From CAWHHZ01 sp963829355 (GTDB taxonomy: Bacteria; Acidobacteriota; Thermoanaerobaculia; Gp7-AA8; JAHWKK01), in assembly GCA_963829355.1 (NCBI GenBank), contig CAWHHZ010000026.1, positions 1 through 31,896 on the forward strand: DNA of 31,896 bases. The letters run 5' to 3'. Shown in pieces: positions 24,901 through 31,134 of this stretch; position 1 is the stretch's first letter, and every line of letters starts with the position of its first letter. Below the pieces are notes generated by a model. The model was not told the origin of the DNA and ran no database searches. It saw only the letters and a program-made list of their open reading frames with translations. The position numbers were made by a program, and so were the translations under genes.

Positions 24901-25754
24901 ATGCTTCTGAGTTCCGCTGATGAGAGAGATCGACAGTCACAGGCCAGACCCCAAGCGACTCTGCGTCAACTTTTGATTCTGCTGGGGATCCTCGCGGCCG
25001 CGTCATGTTCCGGAGAAAAGGCGCCGGAGAAAACGGTGCTCGGCATGTGGGTCCACGAGGACGATGCCGCGATCATCGAGTTCCTGAAGGACGGGAGCAT
25101 CATCGTGACCGGTGAAGCTGAGCCGAGGATCGGCAACTACCGATTCATGGACGACACGCGCATTCGAATCGACTTCCCCGGCGCCACCCCGACTCCCGTT
25201 ATCGCCGTCCTGGACGAAAGCGATGACTCCCTCATCGTTCAGTCTCCAGTGCTCACTCCTCGTCGTCGCTATGGAGCGCCCAGTCAGTCGGATGGAGCGG
25301 GCGCTTATCGGCGAGCGGGGGAGGACGAGCTCGCGAAGAGACAGGAAATGGCGGAAGATCTTCAGAAACAGAGGAAGGCCATGCACGAGATGGGAATGAT
25401 AGCCACGGCGTGGGAAACGTTTGCGGTCGACCACAATACCTACAGTACCGGCGCGGCTCTCGCGCCTCGCGGAGAGATCAGCTTCGCTGCGCTCAAGAGA
25501 GTTGTCGTGCCTGATTACATCAAGGTTCTTCCGGAGCAGGATCCGTGGGGAGGCCGGTACCGGTTTATGGAACGGGAGATGGCCAACAGTACCGGATCGT
25601 TTCCCCGGGAAGCGACGGCCAGCTTGATCCCGAAACGCTCCCGATCCCTCAGCAGGTGAATGCGCCGGGGCATTGCTTCGAAGACGACATCGTCTACCAG
25701 AACGGAAACTTCGTCCGATATCCGGAGGGCCCGCAGACGCACTGCCGGTCTTGA
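24901..25754 (+). pseudogene. Lipoprotein of the DUF2167 operon, split by a frameshift near its C-terminus
   Basis: ATG at 24901 with GGAGGG just upstream. The N-terminus RQLLILLGILAAASCSGEKA is a lipoprotein signal with the lipid-attachment Cys after AAS. A beta-rich domain (about 40-115; VLGMWVHEDDAAIIEFLKDG) and a helical segment lead to a C-terminal part resembling type II secretion pseudopilin ends (QDPWGGRYRF). Around 25575-25585 the homologous frame changes by one base: the first frame ends at 25659 with non-native residues, while the other continues DGQQYRIVSPGSDGQLDPET to FEDDIVYQNGNFVRYPEG and stops at 25754. One missing base in GGGAGATGG would restore it. It may be a real mutation or an assembly error. 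Confidence 0.75.
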
Positions 25755-25774
25755 AGCCGGGCGTGTTTGAGATC

Positions 25775-25822
25775 TCACCAGGGTAGTCCGAGGTCACGGT
25801 CGGTGAAGAAGGTGTAGCTCAC
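25775..25822 (-). pseudogene. Toxin start truncated to 15 codons, partner of the DUF433 antitoxin
   Basis: A GTG at 25822 overlaps the antitoxin stop (GTGA) and reads (M)SYTFFTDRDLGLPW then TGA. This looks like the N-terminus of a PIN-like DUF5615-type toxin whose remainder was deleted. The sequence beyond belongs to the convergent lipoprotein gene, which ends 20 bp away. Confidence 0.5.
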
Positions 25823-26499
25823 GCAGCGCGCTCAAAGACAATGGCCTCTTCGATTGCCGGAGTTGTGATCTCGTAGTCAGCCGCGATCTCACCAATGCTC
25901 TCCCCCGCGTCGATCCGGTCGAGCAGCGTGCGCGTGGAAATGAATGCACCACTGATCACCGGACGGCCAAACGAGATCTGCGGATCGATCACAATCGGCT
26001 TTGCGTCGATCTGTTCCGCGACCATGAATGGGTAGAGGCGAACGGGAAGTCGCAGCTCGCCCCACTCGACTCGCTGGAGATGGGTGGCGAAGATGCGGCG
26101 CATCGCGAGCTGTCCCGACGCGGAGAGGTTGATCAGTTCTCCGTACCGATCGAGAAACAGCTTGCCTCCGGCAGTGCAGAGCTCCTCACGCAACAGGAGA
26201 TTCTGAATCGAAAGCTCCTTCTCCGCCCAGGCGAGCGCCTGACGAACCGCGAACAACGGAACGCCATGCTCGGTTCGGAGGGATCGCAGCACATGTGCTT
26301 CGATCAGATTCGAGAAAGAGAGCGTTGGAGGCCGCAAACCGGCCGGTTTCAGAACAGGTCGAAACTCTGCTTTGCCCTGCGTCGTCTCGTACTGCCGGCC
26401 GATGAACCACGACCGAAGCGTAGCCGGTGACAGTCGCAGATACCGTCCCGCCTCTGTCACTGAATGTGCGGGCTCATCTCTAAGATCCCTGTTCGTCAT
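25819..26499 (-). CDS. HTH plus DUF433 antitoxin, apparently orphaned
   Basis: 226 residues from the ATG at 26499, preceded by AGGAGA; the upstream in-frame extension to 26631 is not native. An N-terminal MerR-like HTH (HSVTEAGRYLRLSPATLRSW) is followed by a helical middle (about 60-150). The C-terminal DUF433 domain begins at IDPQISFGRPVISGAFISTR and contains DAGESIGEIAADYEI. DUF433 proteins pair with PIN-like toxins as antitoxins. Here the partner start codon overlaps the stop but the toxin frame closes after 15 codons, so the antitoxin would act alone, as a repressor or anti-addiction protein (inference). Confidence 0.85.
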   Translation of the reverse strand: MTNRDLRDEPAHSVTEAGRYLRLSPATLRSWFIGRQYETTQGKAEFRPVLKPAGLRPPTLSFSNLIEAHVLRSLRTEHGVPLFAVRQALAWAEKELSIQNLLLREELCTAGGKLFLDRYGELINLSASGQLAMRRIFATHLQRVEWGELRLPVRLYPFMVAEQIDAKPIVIDPQISFGRPVISGAFISTRTLLDRIDAGESIGEIAADYEITTPAIEEAIVFERAA

Positions 26500-26552
26500 G
26501 GTCTCCTGTCCGATCGCGGTATGACCACATTCCGGGCGATAGAATTTTTCAG

Positions 26553-26760
26553 CAACCTGTTTCGCTCTTCGGCCTGAAGCAGGCTCTGCACGACGTCGGT
26601 CTCGGCGGCGGGGATGCAGCGACCGGACCACATGAGAAAGTGAAAAAGTGAAAAGTAGAAGCTGAGAAGCCGGGCTCGGGGTCGGGGTCGGGCTCGTGCT
26701 CGAGAACGATCAGCTGGAGAGCGACGGCGGCAAACTCTTCTCGATCTGAAGAACTTCAGT
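26553..26760. repeat. Dispersed composite repeat, copy B
   Basis: Same block order as 18430-18620: GCTCTTCGGCCTG, then GTCGGTCTCGGCGGCGG, then AAGTGAAAAGTAGAAGCTGAG, AAGCCGGGCTCGGG, and GCGACGGCGGCAAACTC. On the minus strand it again reads as a coding tail (PAAETDVVQSLLQAEERNRL). It fills the 337-bp gap between the DUF433 antitoxin and HepT; no intact gene is seen there. Confidence 0.65.
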
Positions 26761-26836
26761 GTAGTGTAGGAGAGAGAATGTGGTAGAGGGAAAAGATGAG
26801 ACAATGATGAGTGATGTGATCGAGCCGGTGCTCCTC

Positions 26837-27181
26837 TTACTGGCTCGATTCGAGCCGTGAAAGCAGGAGCCCAATCTGGCGCCGGAGCTCCGGCAATTCA
26901 CGCTCTACAACATTCCATACGACATCGAGATCGATGCCGAAGTAGTCGTGAACCAGAATATGACGCGCTCCGACGATCTTTCTCCATGGAATCTCTGGAG
27001 CCAGAATGCGCACCTCCTCGGGCACGCTCCGCAACGCCTCGCCGATAATCTGCAGATGCCGCACGACCCAGCTCTGCACCAGTTCATCGCGGTCGAACTT
27101 CTCTCGGCCCTGGCTCGTGTATCGATCGATCCGCTCAATGGCCTCGAGGACGTCCCGCAGCCGCTCCCGCGGATCCCTCAC
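26837..27181 (-). CDS. hepT: HepT-family (DUF86) toxin
   Basis: 114 residues. The HepT RNase motif Rx4HxY is intact in ARHILVHDYFGID. Preceding helices (DELVQSWVVRHLQIIGEALR) match the all-alpha DUF86/HEPN fold. In characterised pairs HepT cleaves RNA and is silenced by MntA, which adenylylates the motif tyrosine. The start overlaps the mntA stop by 4 nt (ATGA). Full length. Function inferred from family and pairing. Confidence 0.92.
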   Translation of the reverse strand: MRDPRERLRDVLEAIERIDRYTSQGREKFDRDELVQSWVVRHLQIIGEALRSVPEEVRILAPEIPWRKIVGARHILVHDYFGIDLDVVWNVVERELPELRRQIGLLLSRLESSQ

Positions 27182-27474
27182 AGGGGAATTGCCTCCGCGA
27201 TCACATGATCCCGGATACGCTCCTTCAACCCAGCCTCCGTCACGATGTCCACGTGACAGGAGAGAAGCTCGTTCAGCTCGGTCAACAGGCCTCCGAGATC
27301 GAAAAGAGACCGGCCCCGCTCCATCTCCACCAGCAGGTCCAGGTCACTCTCGGCATCATCCTGCCCCCGCGATGCCGATCCAAAGACCCTGACATTCCTC
27401 GCGCCATACTTCGAGGCGACCTCGAGAATCTCTTCGCGGCGCTCACTGAGGATCTGTCGGATTTCACTGGCCAT
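27178..27474 (-). CDS. mntA: MntA-type minimal nucleotidyltransferase antitoxin
   Basis: 98 residues. The signature GSxSRGxxxxxSDxDL is complete in FGSASRGQDDAESDLDLLVE, with both catalytic aspartates, and a third acidic residue lies in HVDIVTEAGL. In this family it neutralises HepT by AMP transfer. It is the first gene of the pair. The ATG at 27474 has no Shine-Dalgarno but a TACAAT hexamer 6 nt upstream and a palindrome over it, suggesting an autoregulated leaderless promoter. Confidence 0.92.
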   Translation of the reverse strand: MASEIRQILSERREEILEVASKYGARNVRVFGSASRGQDDAESDLDLLVEMERGRSLFDLGGLLTELNELLSCHVDIVTEAGLKERIRDHVIAEAIPL

Positions 27475-27480
27475 GCATGG

Positions 27481-27498
27481 ATTGTAAACGGGTTACAA
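27481..27498 (-). promoter_or_regulatory. mntA-hepT promoter element and palindrome
   Basis: The minus strand carries TACAAT (27486-27481) ending 6 nt before the mntA ATG. A perfect inverted repeat TTGTAA-ACGGG-TTACAA (27482-27498, plus strand) overlaps it. A repressor bound there would block the -10. No convincing -35 was found. Confidence 0.5.
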
Positions 27499-27554
27499 GT
27501 AAGCTGCCTTCCCGGATTCGGGAAAGTGAAGCTGAAACCGCAAGCGGCAGGGGG

Positions 27555-27660
27555 GGATTGAGGCAGAGCCAGAATCATAAATTTAGTCCCCAACCCTACC
27601 GCACCGCTTCCTTCAAACTCTCCACAGCCGTCAACGGGCGGGAGAGTACCAATTCTTCGA
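27555..27660. repeat. Dispersed composite repeat, partial copy C
   Basis: CAGAGCCAGAATC, then ACCGCACCGCTTCCTTCA and CTCTCCACAGCCG match 18381-18450 in the same order. On the minus strand it reads LTAVESLKEAVR then stop, matching the coding tail in copy A (VAAVENLKEAVRR). The rest of 27475-27798 holds only the mntA operator and the promoter of the next gene. Confidence 0.55.
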
Positions 27661-27724
27661 CACTGCCCTGTGGAAAACCCGACCCCCAACGCTGCGCAGC
27701 GGGACGATCTCGACTCGACGCCGG

Positions 27725-27733
27725 TGGTATGAT
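27725..27733 (+). promoter_or_regulatory. Extended -10 promoter of the Big2 lipoprotein gene
   Basis: TGGTATGAT: an extended -10 (TGn) with TATGAT matching consensus at five of six positions. No good -35 is seen, as expected for extended -10 promoters. It lies 20 nt before an ATG at 27754 and 65 nt before the preferred ATG at 27799. Confidence 0.45.
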
Positions 27734-27798
27734 TACGACCATATTCCCGAAGAATGGACGATCTCAGGAATCGGGAGATCGTCATCGAGGCTCGCAAG

Positions 27799-28602
27799 AT
27801 GGGACTCAGAACGAAGCCCTCTCTGATGTTCGTATTTCTGGTCGGCGCGATCGTCGTCGCGTGCCAGGGAGAGTTCACGGTGACTTCGCCAACATCACCT
27901 GATCCATCAGTCGTCTCGGTCTCGATCACTGGCGCCGCGACGTTGACGGACGCGGCGGAGACCAGCCAACTGACCGCCACGGCCACGCTCGCCGATGGGG
28001 CGACCCTCGACGTGACGAGCTCTGCGACATGGGTCTCGTCGAATTCCGAGGTGGCGACGGTCTCCGCCGACGGGCTGGTCACGGCCGTCGGCGCCGGGAC
28101 GGCGACAATCAGTGCGAGTTATCACGAAACAGGCGCAACGCTCGCCATTAACTCACTTCGTCGCCGGGCCGTGCGGCATCCCGGGACAGCGACGCCCTCA
28201 CCCTTCTCATCTCTCGAGGGCACTTGGGTGGGTACCTGGACGGACACCCGGTATGATGTCTCCGGTACTCTTCAAGCGAACTTCACCGTGAACGGGTCGG
28301 CCGTGACGGCGTCGGGTGAGATCGGTCTCGAGAGCCTCGGACTCGGTAAGGAGACCGGGAGCGGTACCGGCACCGTGTCGGGTGACATGCTGAACTTCAC
28401 GTTTACCGCAGACACGGTGGGCGCCGGCACCGGCAGCCTGAACGCCGGCGGAGCGGGGAGCGGCGGCGGGACCGTTACGGGCGTGCTCAACTTCGGCGCT
28501 TTCACCTACACCGGTACCGTGACGGAGTCGGAAATCAGCGGGACGTTCAACTTCACCTCGCCGACCGGTGGCAACGGTGTCGCGAGCCTCACCAGACAGT
28601 AG
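27799..28602 (+). CDS. Lipoprotein with Big2 (Ig-like) domain
   Basis: 267 residues from the ATG at 27799, with GAGG 8 nt upstream; a longer start at 27754 would give an unusually long N-region. The signal sequence LMFVFLVGAIVVAC ends in a lipobox (VVAC). A Big2 domain covers about residues 35-115: SVSITGAATLTDAAETSQLT, then SSATWVSSNSEVATVSADGL and VTAVGAGTATIS. The C-terminal half (about 135-267, LEGTWVGTWTDTRYDVSGTL and on) is Gly/Thr-rich beta sequence that looks like a lipocalin-like or repeat barrel. Probably a surface or periplasmic lipoprotein; partner unknown. Confidence 0.82.
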   Translation: MGLRTKPSLMFVFLVGAIVVACQGEFTVTSPTSPDPSVVSVSITGAATLTDAAETSQLTATATLADGATLDVTSSATWVSSNSEVATVSADGLVTAVGAGTATISASYHETGATLAINSLRRRAVRHPGTATPSPFSSLEGTWVGTWTDTRYDVSGTLQANFTVNGSAVTASGEIGLESLGLGKETGSGTGTVSGDMLNFTFTADTVGAGTGSLNAGGAGSGGGTVTGVLNFGAFTYTGTVTESEISGTFNFTSPTGGNGVASLTRQ

Positions 28603-28624
28603 CGGGGCGGCGCGCTCCTCCGTC

Positions 28625-29182
28625 GTGACCGTAAGGCGCGCCGGATTCCGGATTCGAGCGGCAGCCGCCATCATCGACACGGGTGTGGGATTCGTCGTGA
28701 GTCTCGTGCTGGCGTCGAATATCGGCACCTTCTTCGCTCACCGGGCCGTCGTGACCCTTCGGATCGGTGATGCCGATACGTTGTGGAAGGGTCCGCTGCC
28801 CATGATGCTCGGAGCCGTCGGCGAGGTCGTCTATCTGCTCCCGCTCGCCCTGCTCGTGGCCTGGTTACTCGATCCACTCACCGGCGCCACTGTGGGAAAG
28901 CGCCTGCTTCGCCTCCGCGTTCGCGATGCCGGCTGCCACCCAACATCGCGTCAAAGACGCTGGTGCCGCAGCGCCCTCCAGACGGTCGGTCTGTGGGGCT
29001 GGACGCTGGCGCTCCTGAGCGGGCGCTGGGGAATCGCCGTGCTGGCCTCGATCGCCGGGAGTGTGGTGCTGATTGGAAGCCTCCTGGCGCTCGGGCGGGC
29101 GTCACTCGCCCTCCACGATCGCCTGAGCAGAACGAGCGTCTGCCGCACCAGCGGAAATGAACAGATGAAAACTGAAAATTGA
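28625..29182 (+). CDS. RDD-family membrane protein
   Basis: 185 residues from a GTG at 28625; the frame is open back to a GTG at 28568, but that would overlap the lipoprotein gene by 35 nt, and neither start has a clear ribosome-binding site. RDD features: GFRIRAAAAIIDTGVGF at the first helix, LDPLTGATVGKRLLRLRVRD after the second, and SLALHDRLSRT near the end. About four transmembrane segments. Family members are linked to ion transport or membrane stress. The last residues (NEQMKTEN) run into repeat-like sequence, so the native C-terminus may be altered. It starts 22 nt after the lipoprotein stop, possibly in one transcript. Confidence 0.75.
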   Translation: MTVRRAGFRIRAAAAIIDTGVGFVVSLVLASNIGTFFAHRAVVTLRIGDADTLWKGPLPMMLGAVGEVVYLLPLALLVAWLLDPLTGATVGKRLLRLRVRDAGCHPTSRQRRWCRSALQTVGLWGWTLALLSGRWGIAVLASIAGSVVLIGSLLALGRASLALHDRLSRTSVCRTSGNEQMKTEN

Positions 29183-29351
29183 GACGCTCCCGGAGCGAGT
29201 GAGAACTCAACCTCACAGCTCAAAAAGACAAGTTCTCGAGCCCCTCAACACATCTGCTCACCGGCATCCGTTTGCGAGCCAGCGCAGTCGTTGTGACGGG
29301 TCGGGTGTGTTCGTTGCGATGGAGAAGGACATTCCCGGGGCGACGGCTTCG

Positions 29352-29519
29352 TCACAGGAAGCGGTCGAAGTTGTCGCGGCCGAAGAGGGTGCGGGCGGGA
29401 TCGAGTGCGGTGAATGCTGCGCGGCACTGCTCCTCCTCGGTCGCGTCCTCGTCGACACGATCACGACAGCAGCTCTGACGGCTCCACCCCTTCCTCTTCC
29501 GGTCCGTTTCGACTACTCC
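29352..29519 (-). pseudogene. Startless open frame, possible C-terminal gene remnant
   Basis: 55 sense codons on the minus strand ending EEQCRAAFTALDPARTLFGR, DNFDRFL and TGA. The residue mix looks protein-like, but there is no start codon and no family is recognised. Just upstream in another frame a well-placed AGGAGG precedes an ATG at 29545 (MEDELMIDEE then stop), so a frameshifted small gene is also possible. The remainder of 29183-29640 shows nothing else. Confidence 0.25.
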
Positions 29520-29640
29520 TCATCGATCATGAGCTCGTCCTCCATGAATGCCTCCTGAACGGCGACCAGCCCAACCGGAGTCGCCACTATCTATAGAGTT
29601 GCGCGAGGAGAGGTTTCCTAATCATCGAATCCGAATAATC

Positions 29641-29782
29641 TTTGGAGTGCTGAGCTCGCCGAAGGACGAGCTCAGCTTTGGATCTGTCGGCGAGGAGAAG
29701 GATGCTCGGAGCCGGCGGTTGCTCCTCATACGCTAAGGATTCAAAGCGGTGCTCGTCCTTCGGCGAGCACCGCACTCCAAAG
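29641..29782 (+). repeat. REPIN-like element, copy 1 (142 bp)
   Basis: Starts TTTGGAGTGCTGAGCTCGCC and ends GGCGAGCACCGCACTCCAAA: imperfect terminal inverted repeats of about 31 bp. Each end is itself a hairpin: TGAGCTCG-CCGAAGGA-CGAGCTCA on the left and GGTGCTCG-TCCTTCGG-CGAGCACC on the right. A pair of inverted hairpins around a short core is the REPIN layout. Confidence 0.8.
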
Positions 29783-29821
29783 GGGTTGCGTCGAGGGGCG
29801 TTCCGAGGGACGATCGGGCAC

Positions 29822-29896
29822 ATGACGGGTGACTGGCACCACGCGCCTCCCCACCGCCTGGAGGAATCGGGGACGTACTTCATCACTGCAGGTACA
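29822..29896 (+). pseudogene. N-terminal fragment of a REP-associated tyrosine transposase (RAYT)
   Basis: MTGDWHHAPPHRLEESGTYF followed by ITAGT is the typical N-terminus of RAYT (Y1_Tnp) proteins, which move REP/REPIN hairpins. After about 25 codons the homology stops; the HUH motif and catalytic tyrosine are missing. It lies between the two REPIN-like elements. Confidence 0.65.
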
Positions 29897-29952
29897 GCTT
29901 CAAGATCGATCGTCTGAACGTCTACGACCCGTACGACACCATCCTCGACTAA
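29893..29952 (+). pseudogene. C-terminal fragment of an unknown gene fused to the RAYT remnant
   Basis: In a different frame from the RAYT piece the sequence reads YSFKIDRLNVYDPYDTILD then TAA. It has coding-like composition and a natural stop but no start. It marks the other side of a deletion or insertion junction near 29890. Family unknown. Confidence 0.3.
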
Positions 29953-29969
29953 CTTGCGAGTGCTGAGCC

Positions 29970-30110
29970 TTTGGAGCGCCGAGCTCGCCGAAGGACGAGC
30001 TCAGCTTTGGATCTGTCGGGCGAGGGCAAGATGCTCGGCGGCCCTCGGCTGCTCCTCATGCGCTACTGATTCAAAGCGGTGCTCGTCCTTCGGCGAGCAC
30101 CGCACTCCAC
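29970..30110 (+). repeat. REPIN-like element, copy 2 (141 bp)
   Basis: Same orientation as copy 1: begins TTTGGAGCGCCGAGCTCGCC and ends GGCGAGCACCGCACTCCACA, with the same two terminal hairpins and core words ATCTGTCGG, GATGCTCGG, GCTCCTCAT, CGCTA, GATTCAAAGCGG. The few changes are scattered. The rest of 30111-30250 carries a short dispersed repeat (30160-30185, AGTAGAAGCTGAGAAGCCGG) and no gene. Confidence 0.8.
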
Positions 30111-30238
30111 AGGACAAGCACGAGCTCAATGAGATGAATGGAGCTCCGGGATGGAGGACAGTAGAAGCTGAGAAGCCGGGCTCGGGCAGCGGGAGAGGCA
30201 GGCGCCAGCGATCGGAGTAGAGGGCGTGGACGTTCGGT

Positions 30239-30244
30239 TAGAAT
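30239..30244 (+). promoter_or_regulatory. Candidate -10 of the DUF433/DUF5615 module
   Basis: TAGAAT (five of six consensus positions) ends 6 nt before the ATG at 30251. No Shine-Dalgarno and no clear -35; fits a leaderless message. Confidence 0.4.
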
Positions 30245-30250
30245 GTTTAC

Positions 30251-30454
30251 ATGAACTGGCGTGAGCGAATCGTCGTCGATCCAGCGACCTGTCACGGGCA
30301 GGCGTGCATCCGAGGAACCAGGGTCATGGTCTCGGTGATTCTCGACAATCTTGCTGCGGGAAGAACGGCTGATCAGGTCGTGGAGGATTACTCTTCTCTC
30401 GAGCTCGCCGACGTCCATGCCTCCATCGCGTACGCCGCGGAGCTGGCGCGGTAG
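30251..30454 (+). CDS. DUF433 antitoxin
   Basis: 67 residues, essentially only a DUF433 domain: ERIVVDPATCHGQACIRGTR, then VMVSVILDNLAAGRTADQVV and a helical end. DUF433 antitoxins of this short type precede DUF5615 PIN-like toxins. The toxin starts 32 nt downstream. A -10-like hexamer directly before the start indicates a leaderless transcript. It is smaller than and only distantly similar to the HTH-DUF433 protein at 25819-26499. Confidence 0.9.
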   Translation: MNWRERIVVDPATCHGQACIRGTRVMVSVILDNLAAGRTADQVVEDYSSLELADVHASIAYAAELAR

Positions 30455-30486
30455 TCCGTCGTCCACTTTCCTCCCGCAGTTCACGG

Positions 30487-30846
30487 ATGAGATTCAAGGT
30501 CGATGAGAATCTGCCGGATGAGGTCGCGAGGCGACTGGAGCGAGCCGGTCATGATGCTCACACCGTTTCCGAAGAGGGACTTCGAGGTACTGTCGATCAC
30601 GACCTCAGTGTTGTCCTGAAACGGGAGCAGCGCATCATCATCACACTCGATGTCGGCTTCTCGAACATCCACGCCTACCCACCGGCAGAGTTCCCGGGTC
30701 TCATCGTCCTCCGGCTTCGAAATCAGGATCGAAACATCGTCATCGACACGATCGAGCGCTTAATCCCGGAGCTCTCCCGTCGCGATCCAATCGGCTCTCT
30801 CTGGATCGTGGATGAGAACCGTATCCGCATGCGGTCGGGCCGTTAG
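30487..30846 (+). CDS. DUF5615 (Mut7-C-like, PIN-like) toxin
   Basis: 119 residues. MRFKVDENLPDEVARRLERA with the first acidic cluster, AHTVSEEGLRGTVDHDLSVV, and IIITLDVGFSNIHAYPPAEF with the third Asp are typical of DUF5615 PIN-like proteins, presumed RNases. Full length for the family. It follows the DUF433 gene by 32 nt on the same strand, so the two form a TA module. Nuclease activity is inferred from fold and pairing. Confidence 0.9.
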   Translation: MRFKVDENLPDEVARRLERAGHDAHTVSEEGLRGTVDHDLSVVLKREQRIIITLDVGFSNIHAYPPAEFPGLIVLRLRNQDRNIVIDTIERLIPELSRRDPIGSLWIVDENRIRMRSGR

Positions 30847-30883
30847 GGTGGGGAGCCAGACTCGCGAGTGTCTTGGCGAGTGT

Positions 30884-31063
30884 CTTGGGGCCAGGTCTTC
30901 GTTTTTCGGTCGACTCTACTCCTGGTAGAAACGGCCACCCGAATATGGTGAAAAGTCTACTGCTCGTAGACTCGACCGACAATCAAAGACCTGGCCCTGG
31001 AGCTTCCGACCGACAATCAAAGACTTGGCCCTGGGGCTTCCAAGACCTGGCCCTGGAGCTTCC
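30884..31063 (+). repeat. MITE-like element with 34-bp tandem repeat (2.6 units)
   Basis: Begins CTTGGGGCCAGGTCTTCG and ends AAGACCTGGCCCTGGAGCTT, inverted relative to each other, and shares internal words with 22439-22560. Its right part is a tandem repeat of 34 bp: unit 1 30974-31007, unit 2 31008-31041, partial unit 31042-31063 (core ATCAAAGACCTGGCCCTGG then GCTTCC). It ends 20 bp before the vapBC promoter. Confidence 0.7.
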
Positions 31064-31082
31064 GCTCGTCGCTGCCGCCGCA

Positions 31083-31114
31083 TTGGAACAATGTATCTAC
31101 AATTTATGTATACT
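31083..31114 (+). promoter_or_regulatory. vapBC promoter, AT-rich island
   Basis: TATACT (31109-31114) with TTGGAA (31083-31088) 20 nt upstream, or GGAACA (31085-31090) at 18 nt. ATGTAT occurs at 31091-31096 and again at 31106-31111, and could be antitoxin half-sites. The stretch is much more AT-rich than its surroundings. The ATG follows 20 nt after the -10. Confidence 0.55.
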
Positions 31115-31134
31115 TCATCGGGGGAACCGATCGC

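Noticed and set aside
25003..25797. 264-codon minus-strand frame after the DUF433 antitoxin
   Set aside because: Antisense of the lipoprotein gene; its start overlaps the truncated toxin but its sequence has no toxin features.
30974..31063. CRISPR repeats
   Set aside because: The 34-bp units are head to tail with no spacer between them.
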